NCBI GenBank assembly: GCA_028278205.1
Contig: JANQES010000107.1
Coordinates: 1-63,656 of the forward strand
Source of the DNA: Rhodothermales bacterium
Lineage (GTDB): Bacteria > Bacteroidota > Rhodothermia > Rhodothermales > Bin80
Direction of reading: 5' to 3'
Length of the DNA stretch: 63,656 nucleotides
Shown here piece by piece: positions 1-7,266 of the stretch. A program made the position numbers and the translations under genes. The first letter of the stretch is position 1, and every line of letters begins with the position of its first letter. The notes beneath the pieces are model-generated. The model ran no database searches. It was not told the DNA's origin and saw only the letters and a list, made by a program, of their open reading frames with translations.

Positions 1-21
1 CGCTGGTAGCGCGCTCGGCGT

Positions 22-177
22 GGGTCATGAGTCACGGGTCATGAGTCATGGGTGTTTTTCTCATGACCCGTGACTCATGACCCATGACCGATGCCTTCGG
101 TTGGTCAAGGTGCCATTACCGAAAAGACCTCAAAACACAGTCTGGCCTGCTTAAAACACCATAACACTTTAACACCC
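22..177. repeat. Word-type inverted repeat A1 plus tail, with partial family-B words
   Basis: Tandem GGTCATGAGTCA-like words at 23-53 are answered by their reverse complement at 61-89 around a T-rich loop, giving an arm of about 22 bp. A 60-bp tail (GCCTTCGG, GTGCCA, TGGCCTGCT) follows and is recognisably related to the tail after the similar repeat at 16165-16287. From about 149 a few words of another family (AAAACACCATAACAC) follow. Nothing protein-coding is seen in 1-224. Confidence 0.8.
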
Positions 178-224
178 CGAAGTCACGGCATAATGAAGCG
201 ATCCGGGATAAAATGTTTTATGGA

Positions 225-1049
225 TCAAGTTTCCCGAATGATCGCTTTGACCAGACGCTGCAACTGATCGCGCACGCGCCGGCCCACGACCAGCACGTCT
301 TCGTGTGTCAGCGGCTCGGCGTTCAACCCGGCGGCGGGGTTGGTGATCGTCGAAAGGCCGAGCACATCCATCCCCAGATACCGGGCCTGTATGACTTCGG
401 GCACGGTGCTCATACCGACGGCGTCGGCGCCGAGGCGGGCGAAGAACTTGATCTCGGCCTTGGTTTCGTAGCTCGGCCCCAGCGTCCACAGATAAACGCC
501 GCGCCGGGTGGCGATGCCGTGGCGGAGGGCCACCGCCTCGGCCTGGTCGAGCCAGCCCGGCTCGTAGGGCGCCGACATATCGGGAAAGCGCGGCCCGCCG
601 TCGGTGTTTGGGCCAGCCAGCGGGTTGGCAAACGACGCGTTGATGTGGTCGGTGATGAACATGAGCGTGCCGGGGGCAAAAGCCGGATTGATGCCGCCCG
701 CTGCGTTGGTCACCAGCAGCCTGCGCGCGCCCAGAGCATGCACCAGCCGGATCGGAAAGGTGACGGTGCGCACCGGCAGGCCTTCGTAGCAATGCACCCG
801 CCCCTGGATAAAAACCACGTCGCGCCCCTCCAGGCGCCCGAAAACCAGCCGTCCTTCGTGCCCCGCCACCGTCGAGCGCGGGTAGCCGGGCAGGTCGCGC
901 GTCGCCAGCACGGCGGGGGCCTCGGCCAGATCGGCCAGACTGCCCAGCCCCGAACCGAGCACGAGCGCCACGTCGGGCACGCGGGTCTCCTGTGCTCGGA
1001 TCAGCGCAACAGCTTCCTGTACGTCGGCGGCTAACGGCTCTGGGGTCAT
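225..1049 (-). CDS. Purine nucleoside phosphorylase (PNP-I family)
   Basis: 274 aa, normal for trimeric PNP. It cleaves purine nucleosides with phosphate to free base and (deoxy)ribose-1-phosphate in purine salvage, in the cytosol. Visible family motifs are the phosphate loop VLGSGLGSLAD near residue 30, GHEGRLVFG, the NAAGGIN segment near 118, ITDHIN, and MSTVPEVIQARYLGMDVLGLS in the base/ribose site region. The ATG at 1049 abuts the word repeat of 1047-1203. The preceding gene on the strand is the SpoIIE-type phosphatase. A second PNP lies at 28703-29572, so the two may differ in substrate (for example inosine/guanosine versus methylthio-nucleosides); that split is inference. Confidence 0.93.
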   Translation of the reverse strand: MTPEPLAADVQEAVALIRAQETRVPDVALVLGSGLGSLADLAEAPAVLATRDLPGYPRSTVAGHEGRLVFGRLEGRDVVFIQGRVHCYEGLPVRTVTFPIRLVHALGARRLLVTNAAGGINPAFAPGTLMFITDHINASFANPLAGPNTDGGPRFPDMSAPYEPGWLDQAEAVALRHGIATRRGVYLWTLGPSYETKAEIKFFARLGADAVGMSTVPEVIQARYLGMDVLGLSTITNPAAGLNAEPLTHEDVLVVGRRVRDQLQRLVKAIIRET

Positions 1050-1203
1050 TTTGGATTTTAGATTTTGGATTTTGGATTGTTTTTCTGAGAGTCATTCAAT
1101 AAACGAAGAAGCCACGCCCATTCCAACCGGCGCGGCTTATTCGATGGCTGTGAACGGATCGAGATTCACCCAATCCAAAATCCAAAATCTAAAATCCAAA
1201 ATC
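1047..1203. repeat. Word-type inverted repeat C1 (TTTTGGA words)
   Basis: Tandem ATTTTGGATTTTAGATTTTGG words at 1048-1080 and the complementary CCAAAATCCAAAATC words at 1170-1202 form a long stem around about 90 nt of unrelated sequence. The repeat runs from 4 nt after the stop codon of the 1207-4008 gene to the start codon of the PNP gene, filling the whole gap. The same word family recurs at 7172-7251. Confidence 0.85.
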
Positions 1204-1206
1204 GAC

Positions 1207-4008
1207 TCAGGCCACGGCGTGTTGGCGGGCTGTCGAGGCTACGGCAGGGGTCGCGCGACGATCAAACTTGACCACGACCATCGTCATGTCGTCGTGACGC
1301 CCGGCGGATTCGACGAAATGATGCACGTCTTCGGCGACGGCGTGGAGGATCTCGGTAGCCGACCGCTGGCCGAGGTCGCTGACCTTGCGCGCCAGGCGGT
1401 CGTCGCCGTATTGATCTTTGGCCTGATTCATCGCTTCCGAGAAGCCGTCGGTGTAGAAAACCAGCACGTCGCCGATGCGGAGGTCGAGGGTTCGTTCTTC
1501 GATGGTGTCGTCGAAGCGCGCGCCGGTGACGAGGCCGATGGCAAGGCCTGTAGGCTGGACCATGTCCGGCTCCTGGCTCGGCGAGCGTTTCAGGATGACG
1601 GGGTTGTGTCCGGCGCGGGCAAACGTAAACGCGCGCGCCTCGACGTCGAAGACGCCGTAGATCATCGAGATGAAGGTGCCGCGTGTGACGTTTTCGCAGA
1701 AGAGCATGTTGAGGCGGCGCATCACCTCGGCAGGGCCGAGACCTTCCCGGCTGAGCGTCTGCACAAAGCCTTTGGTGAGCGTCATGTAGAAAGCCGCCTG
1801 CGTGCCCTTGCCGCTGACATCGCCTACGACCACGGCCAGTTTACCCGGCTCCAGTTTGATGAAATCGTAGTAATCGCCCCCGATTTCGTAGGCAGCCAGG
1901 CACATCGCGGCGATGTCGAGTCCGGCCACCTCCGGCATCGCGCGCGGCAAGAACGATTCCTGCACCTCCCGCGCCACGTCGAGTTCGCTCCGGAGGCGCT
2001 CCTGCTGTTTTAACTCGGTGATGTAGGCCGGCACGTATTCAACCGGGGCGCTGCGCGTCTTGCCGCTGGCCACTCCCCCCGCGCCCAGCGCCACCAGCCC
2101 CACGACAAACAGGCCCGCCAGCCCTACGTCGAACAGCACCGGCGAGGCCTCGACGAGCCAGCCTTCGTTGAGGCTCCAGAACAGGCTGGCCACAAAATAC
2201 CCGGTGAAGCACGTCAAAAAGTCGAAGTGCCAGAAGGCCAGGCCCAGCGCCAATCCCCACAACCCCGATATCAGCCACGTGTAGACGACCGGCTCGAACT
2301 TCACCGGCGTGCCCTGCATCAAGGCCATCGTCACAGCGACAGCCCCGACGACGAGCCATGCCTTCGGGCGGAGCCGGTAGACCCAGGTGGCCACGCCCAG
2401 CAGGATCATCGTCACGATCAAATAAACGAACAGGCCGTTTCCTGATGCCTGCCAGGTCATCGGCAGCCATGTCAACTCATAGAGAAACTGGGAATTCTCG
2501 AAGTCGATGGCCGCGCCGGGGAAAACGAACAAGAAGCCGGCGGCTAACCCCAACAACACAAAGGCCACCCCCACCCCGCGCAACAACGCCGCCCCGACGA
2601 AGACGTTGCGAAACGCACCCAGCCGCACGAGGCTGGACGAACGAAGTTTTTTGGCCCAGACCACCCGCGCCACCGAGTCGGCGGCTCCGGAAAGGATCAC
2701 GCCCACCAGACCGATGAGGCAGCCTACGAACAGCGAGAGCAACGCCCGAACCAGCAGCGACAGCCAGAACGAATCGATCCCCGGCGTAAATTCGGCGTCT
2801 TTGAGCAAGCCGATGAAGAGCGCCATCAGCACGGCGATCACCATCAGATCAAGCAAGACCGCCTTGCCGTCGATGAGCCGCGCGCCGAGGCGTTTGAAAA
2901 AGATCACCACAAACGCCAGCCCGATGACGACGATGAGCAGCCCCTGTACCGCGTCTGCGATGACGTTCAGGGTTTTGATCACGCCGCTTTGTTGGCCCTG
3001 AAAATCCACGCCGTCTCCGCCCGCCTCTGCGCCGAGCGTGAGCGACCCTTCGTCTCTTTCGAAGGATACGTCGAGGTTCAACAGCGCGCCGGCCACCGAG
3101 ACGGTGGCATCGGCCTGGACCTGCTGGCCGTACAACGGCTCGACCCGCGACAAACGGATGCGCGCCAGCCGGTTGTCCTGATTGCGCGACAGCCACGTCG
3201 AATCGATGCGAAAATCGTCGGCCCTCCAGAGGGTACGGTCAAGGTGATAGCGAACCAGGGCGACGGCAAAAGCCGGCTCCAGCAACGTATTGAACGCCCC
3301 CCCCGGATCGGTTTGATATTGGGCCAGCACGCTGCGCACTTTGCCGCTATCGAAAAGCGGTATATCAGCCGGATCGCCCTGCCAGAGCGAAGCAGCGGGG
3401 TTGAAGCTGAACGACGAGGTGAGCAGCGAATCGCTGAGCGCACTGAAATCAACAGACGGTGGTTCGGCCACGTCGGTGGACGGGGCGTCAGCCTGCATCA
3501 CGACCGTCTCGAAGGCTCTCCGATCGACGCGGCGACCGGCGTTGAGGCCATGGTCACCGGGTTCCCAGGAGCCTCTCCGCGCGAAGTCCCAGACCTCCCC
3601 CTCCGAGGTCAAACGAACGTCGAGGGAAGGCAGCGAGACGTCGCCGGCGTCTTCCGCCTTTCTGTATCGCAGCGACCAGCGAAAGACCGGGATCGACGTG
3701 CCGTCTTCGAGGAGCACCCGGCGCGCGGCGCGACGTCCGTGGCTTGCCTGAAGCGCATCCAACAGATCCGGATCCCGGCGGAGAAACGGCGGGGCGTCAT
3801 AGCCATCCACGGTATAGCCGCCCTCGGCGAGAAAGGCGTCGGCGGCCTGGCGGGCAGCGGTCTCGCCCAGGGCATAGCTGGCGGCAACATCAGGATGTTC
3901 GCCCGGCAACAACACCACGTACAGCACACCACCGGCGATAGCCGCCGCCAGCAGCAGGAGGTCGATCCGGGTGATTCGCCTGAACATATGGGTTGGCTCA
4001 GCCGTCAT
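1207..4008 (-). CDS. Multi-pass membrane SpoIIE/RsbU-type PP2C serine phosphatase
   Basis: 933 aa. One N-terminal membrane helix (about 10-28) is followed by a large extracytoplasmic region to about 345. A block of roughly eight hydrophobic segments runs to about 650, then a short coiled-coil linker and a C-terminal PP2C domain (about 680-915). The phosphatase motifs are intact: GGDYYD, GDVSGKG, FYTDGFSEA and HDDMTMVVV, which carry the metal-binding aspartates. This family usually dephosphorylates anti-sigma antagonists in partner-switching cascades; no RsbV/RsbW partner is visible here. The ATG overlaps the stop of the upstream permease gene by ATGA, so the two are probably translationally coupled. 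The extracytoplasmic domain is not one I recognise and is the likely sensor. Confidence 0.85.
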   Translation of the reverse strand: MTAEPTHMFRRITRIDLLLLAAAIAGGVLYVVLLPGEHPDVAASYALGETAARQAADAFLAEGGYTVDGYDAPPFLRRDPDLLDALQASHGRRAARRVLLEDGTSIPVFRWSLRYRKAEDAGDVSLPSLDVRLTSEGEVWDFARRGSWEPGDHGLNAGRRVDRRAFETVVMQADAPSTDVAEPPSVDFSALSDSLLTSSFSFNPAASLWQGDPADIPLFDSGKVRSVLAQYQTDPGGAFNTLLEPAFAVALVRYHLDRTLWRADDFRIDSTWLSRNQDNRLARIRLSRVEPLYGQQVQADATVSVAGALLNLDVSFERDEGSLTLGAEAGGDGVDFQGQQSGVIKTLNVIADAVQGLLIVVIGLAFVVIFFKRLGARLIDGKAVLLDLMVIAVLMALFIGLLKDAEFTPGIDSFWLSLLVRALLSLFVGCLIGLVGVILSGAADSVARVVWAKKLRSSSLVRLGAFRNVFVGAALLRGVGVAFVLLGLAAGFLFVFPGAAIDFENSQFLYELTWLPMTWQASGNGLFVYLIVTMILLGVATWVYRLRPKAWLVVGAVAVTMALMQGTPVKFEPVVYTWLISGLWGLALGLAFWHFDFLTCFTGYFVASLFWSLNEGWLVEASPVLFDVGLAGLFVVGLVALGAGGVASGKTRSAPVEYVPAYITELKQQERLRSELDVAREVQESFLPRAMPEVAGLDIAAMCLAAYEIGGDYYDFIKLEPGKLAVVVGDVSGKGTQAAFYMTLTKGFVQTLSREGLGPAEVMRRLNMLFCENVTRGTFISMIYGVFDVEARAFTFARAGHNPVILKRSPSQEPDMVQPTGLAIGLVTGARFDDTIEERTLDLRIGDVLVFYTDGFSEAMNQAKDQYGDDRLARKVSDLGQRSATEILHAVAEDVHHFVESAGRHDDMTMVVVKFDRRATPAVASTARQHAVA

Positions 4009-5447
4009 CGCGTCGTCTGTAAAATTCGATAGTTACGAAGGCTCCAGAGGATCTGTTGAACCATTACGCGGACGATGGTCGTCAGCGGAATGGCCACGAG
4101 CATCCCCACGATGCCGCCGAGTTGCGCTCCGATGAGCACTACGAACAGGATCACAAGGGGATGCGCCCGGGCAGCGCGTGAAAAAATCAGCGGCTGAAAC
4201 AGCAGGTTATCGGCCAGTTGCGTCAGCCCCATAGCAATCAACACACCCAATAGCAGCGAAAAATCGCCGGTCTGGGTGATGCCCACCAGGGCGCCGGCCA
4301 GCAAGCCCATCAGCGGTCCAAAATACGGAATCGTGTTGGCCAGCCCGGCGAAGATACCCACCGCGAAAGCCGATTTGAGCCCCACCACGCTCAAGAGCAC
4401 CGTCGCGACGGTGGCAATCGAGAGGCTTTGCAAAAACAGCGCTTTGAAATACCGCCCGATGTTGGTTTCCACCTTCTCGTTGATCGCCAGGGTGATCTCA
4501 AAATACCGATTTGGCACCATACGGTAGATACTCTGGCGGATCTGCGCGCCGTCTTTAAGCACAAAGAAAGCCACGAAAGGAATGACGATGAGCGCATAGA
4601 AAATGTCGGTGAAAAAGCCCACCACCGAGCCCATCAACTGCGTCAGGCGGTCCGCCTTAAAGAGCGTCTCGAAGACGCCGGTGACGCCGTCGAGGATGAC
4701 GCCTTCTTGCAAAGGCAACACTTTGCTGAGACTGTTTTCGAGGGAGGTGACGATGTCGGAAAACAGCACGGTGCGCACCCGGAGGCCAAGCGGATAGAGC
4801 GGCTGCCCTTCGACCGTCTCGACCGGGAGACCCTCCGGCGCCTCGGCAACGCCCTCCTGCTCGCCCACCTTGATGACGACGTCGCGGGTCCTGCCACCGA
4901 CGTCCTGCACGTTCAACGTAATCGATTCGCCGACGGATTTCTCGCGGATGAGCGCCTGCATCTCATCGTATTCGCGCACTGTCCGTCCATCGATCGCAAG
5001 GATAAAATCGCCGGGTTGGAGCGCGGCGTGGCCTGCGGCGCTGCTGGGTACGAAGCCCGTCACCTGCATCGCTGCTTTGCGCGAGATCTGCTGCGTCAAC
5101 TCGCTCACCTGCCGCGCCACGAACGGCACCAGAAACGTCAACAACACGCTGATGAGCACGATGATCAGCACAAAAGATGAAAAGATGGCCGGAATGCGCC
5201 CCAGGCCGATACCTTGAAAGCGATCGACGATGGGCCGCAACAGATAGGCCACGACCAATCCGAGGACCAGATACACGACGAGCCCGGAAAAATACCACAG
5301 CAACCACCCGACGATACCCGCCGCCCCGGCCATCAGCAAAAAACGGATGACGCGGTCGAGCGTGAAACGAAACGGCTTGGACGAAGAGCGCCTGTCGCTC
5401 CAGGGCGACGGCGTCTTCGGACGCGGGCGGTCGGGTTTAACTTGCAT
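4005..5447 (-). CDS. AI-2E/PerM family transporter with inserted PDZ domain
   Basis: 480 aa from the ATG at 5447; an open frame continues upstream but only through recX. Hydrophobic segments at about 36-76 and 92-115 precede an inserted PDZ-like domain (about 125-195, containing LQPGDFILAIDGRTV). The standard AI-2E C-terminal half follows, with membrane segments around 280-460 (FFTDIFYALIVIPFVAFFVLKDG, NTIPYFGPLMG). AI-2E proteins are eight-helix exporters or ion transporters of mostly unknown substrate. The PDZ domain sits where the family normally has a soluble loop, which is unusual. It overlaps recX by 11 nt upstream and the phosphatase gene by 4 nt downstream, suggesting one operon. Confidence 0.88.
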   Translation of the reverse strand: MQVKPDRPRPKTPSPWSDRRSSSKPFRFTLDRVIRFLLMAGAAGIVGWLLWYFSGLVVYLVLGLVVAYLLRPIVDRFQGIGLGRIPAIFSSFVLIIVLISVLLTFLVPFVARQVSELTQQISRKAAMQVTGFVPSSAAGHAALQPGDFILAIDGRTVREYDEMQALIREKSVGESITLNVQDVGGRTRDVVIKVGEQEGVAEAPEGLPVETVEGQPLYPLGLRVRTVLFSDIVTSLENSLSKVLPLQEGVILDGVTGVFETLFKADRLTQLMGSVVGFFTDIFYALIVIPFVAFFVLKDGAQIRQSIYRMVPNRYFEITLAINEKVETNIGRYFKALFLQSLSIATVATVLLSVVGLKSAFAVGIFAGLANTIPYFGPLMGLLAGALVGITQTGDFSLLLGVLIAMGLTQLADNLLFQPLIFSRAARAHPLVILFVVLIGAQLGGIVGMLVAIPLTTIVRVMVQQILWSLRNYRILQTTR

Positions 5448-6114
5448 GCTGGTTTTCCAATTCGTCGATGACGCTGCGCACGATATCGAAAGAGAAGCCC
5501 CGGCGCACGAGATAGTCCGAGAGTTTCTTTCGGCGTTTGCGCGGGTCGGCTTCGGCGGCGAGGCGGGGCCAGCGTTTCTCCGCGTGGCGGCGAGCCGCTT
5601 CCAGGACATCGTCCTGCTCGATCATCTCGTCGAGCGCCGCGTCGATGAGCGCACTGGCGATGCCGCGCCGCATCAGGTCGCTGCGCAGGCGTCCGGGGCC
5701 GTAGCCTTTGTTTCGAAAACGCGCTTCGACGTAGCTGCGGGCATAGGCCGCATCGTCGAGATAGCCCAGCTCGCGCAGGCGCACAACGGTGTCTTCGGCC
5801 ACAGCTTCGTCGAAATCGCTCCGGATCAGCTTTTGCCGGACTTCGCGTTCGGTGCGCGGGCTGTAGCCCAGGTAGGCCAGCGCCACCACGCGCGCCGCCC
5901 GCACCCGATCTGCCGCCACCATCTGCTCCTGCACCGTGACCGTCAACGCCTGCCCCTTGTGCATCCCGAACTCGACGATGAGATCGACGTGAACCCCGAA
6001 GGCAAACGCCTCGTCGATAAACACCGACACGCGGTTCGGGTTCTTCTGCTGCGCCACCAGCCGGGTTATCCTTCCGGGTCGCAGCGAGCGCTCTCGGCGT
6101 TCATCTGGTTTCAT
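5437..6114 (-). CDS. recX: RecX regulatory protein
   Basis: 225 aa. RecX binds RecA filaments and limits recombination and strand exchange. The family's helical repeats are visible: AALAYLGYSPRTEREVRQKL-like (about 75-100), LGYLDDAAYARSYVEARF (about 117-134), and a degenerate third repeat ending LSDYLVRRGFSFDIVRSVIDEL. An N-terminal beta-rich stretch of about 65 aa precedes them, as in several Bacteroidota homologues. It overlaps the start of the AI-2E gene by 11 nt. recA is not in the window, so any coupling to it cannot be seen. Confidence 0.9.
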   Translation of the reverse strand: MKPDERRERSLRPGRITRLVAQQKNPNRVSVFIDEAFAFGVHVDLIVEFGMHKGQALTVTVQEQMVAADRVRAARVVALAYLGYSPRTEREVRQKLIRSDFDEAVAEDTVVRLRELGYLDDAAYARSYVEARFRNKGYGPGRLRSDLMRRGIASALIDAALDEMIEQDDVLEAARRHAEKRWPRLAAEADPRKRRKKLSDYLVRRGFSFDIVRSVIDELENQHAS

Positions 6115-6130
6115 GCTAAATGTTCGGGGA

Positions 6131-6212
6131 TTTAAGTGTTATAGTTTTATGGTGTTATAGTGTTTTAGTTCAACTCCGCAAACACAATAACACCATAACA
6201 CTCAAACACTCA
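6131..6212. repeat. Word-type inverted repeat B2 (GTGTTATAG/GTGTTTTAG words)
   Basis: Tandem 8-9 nt words (GTGTTATAGTTTTATGGTG and similar) at 6136-6170 are complementary to AACACCATAACACTCAAACA at 6182-6211. The repeat starts 4 nt after the stop of the 6216-7151 gene and fills the gap to recX. Other members of family B are at 22257-22353, 40464-40556 and 41718-41782. Confidence 0.85.
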
Positions 6213-6215
6213 AGC

Positions 6216-7151
6216 CTATTCCACCTGCACCCGCAGTGAATCGAGCGAGAGGCCGGCGAAGATGCCGATGGCGCCCTCGACGTTCGAGGCCGGTTCGCGG
6301 CGTTCGGGATCGTCGCGGCCCGAGACGAAGCGGGCGTAGTCCTGGCCGCTGCGTATGATCGATACGCGGAGCGGGTGCGGCGGCAACGGCGTCTCGCGGG
6401 TTTCGACCGGGACGGCGTAGACGCCCGTCCATTTGCGGCGTCCCAGCGCATCGCGGGTGGTGTTGCGTTCGCGGAAGATCTGTTCGGGCCGCAGAAAAAA
6501 GTCGTCGAACGTCGGGCTCGTGGGTAGTTGCGGTCTGAGTTGTGTGCGAATCCAGTAAGCGCTGTCGGAGCCGACTTCCGGGTAATCGATGATCCACCAG
6601 AGCGTCACTTCGACGAGGTAGACCAGCCCTTCCTCGGCCCCGGTCCTGAGCGAATCGAACTGAAGCGAATCGACCAGGACGGGATCGATGAAGAGCGAGT
6701 CGAGGATGATGCCGTCGACGGGTTCGTCGGGTACGTTGACGCGGATGCTGTCGAGGCGGAGCGCCGGCGGCACGAGGCTCTGGGCGGTGATACGTTGCCC
6801 CTGCCAGGTCGCCTCGAAGGCCAGCGGCACCCGATCCGTCACCATCTGCGGGCGGTCCGGCCCATAGAACCCCGGCTGCGCATCGAGCGGCTGATACGCC
6901 ACCTGCGCGCCGTCAAGCCCCACCCGCACCTCGGCGTCCGAAACTGCCGTGGAAGCATCGAACGGATAGGCCTGGCTGAGCGGGCGCGTCTGCCACAGCC
7001 GGATCGCCGGCAACGGCGCCCCGGCATCGACGAACGCCTCGACGACGAGCACGGCGCTCTCCTCCGGCGCCACCGTGTCGCACCGCGCCCAGCACGCCAG
7101 CGTCGCCACGAGCAACAGCCACGTTATTCCGATATGTCGCGCTTTACTCAT
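6216..7151 (-). CDS. DUF4249 family lipoprotein-like protein
   Basis: 311 aa. The N-terminus (MSKARHIGITWLLLVATLACW) is a signal peptide with a plausible lipobox around Cys20. The body matches the pattern of DUF4249 proteins: a short beta-sandwich start with AVLVVEAFVDAG and an LWQTRPLS segment, a hinge with AQSLVPPALRLDSIRV, and a C-terminal Asp/Arg-rich region. In Bacteroidota such genes commonly follow a TonB receptor bearing CarboxypepD_reg and STN domains, which is the case here (receptor at 7267-9909). The inferred role is an outer-membrane partner in the uptake of an unknown ligand. No enzyme motif is seen. Confidence 0.75.
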   Translation of the reverse strand: MSKARHIGITWLLLVATLACWARCDTVAPEESAVLVVEAFVDAGAPLPAIRLWQTRPLSQAYPFDASTAVSDAEVRVGLDGAQVAYQPLDAQPGFYGPDRPQMVTDRVPLAFEATWQGQRITAQSLVPPALRLDSIRVNVPDEPVDGIILDSLFIDPVLVDSLQFDSLRTGAEEGLVYLVEVTLWWIIDYPEVGSDSAYWIRTQLRPQLPTSPTFDDFFLRPEQIFRERNTTRDALGRRKWTGVYAVPVETRETPLPPHPLRVSIIRSGQDYARFVSGRDDPERREPASNVEGAIGIFAGLSLDSLRVQVE

Positions 7152-7171
7152 GCGTTTTTAGTTGTGGGAGA

Positions 7172-7252
7172 GCGAATTTTGGATTTTGGATTTTGGATTG
7201 GTCTTTTGCCACACCCAATCCAAAATCCAAAATCGGAAATCCAAAATCCGAA
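7172..7252. repeat. Word-type inverted repeat C2 (TTTTGGA words)
   Basis: ATTTTGGATTTTGGATTTTGG at 7174-7198 pairs with CCAATCCAAAATCCAAAATC at 7213-7232, with further words to 7251. It lies between the receptor stop codon (7267) and the DUF4249 start (7151). It is the second copy of the family seen at 1047-1203. Confidence 0.85.
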
Positions 7253-7266
7253 CCCTTCGCTACCCA

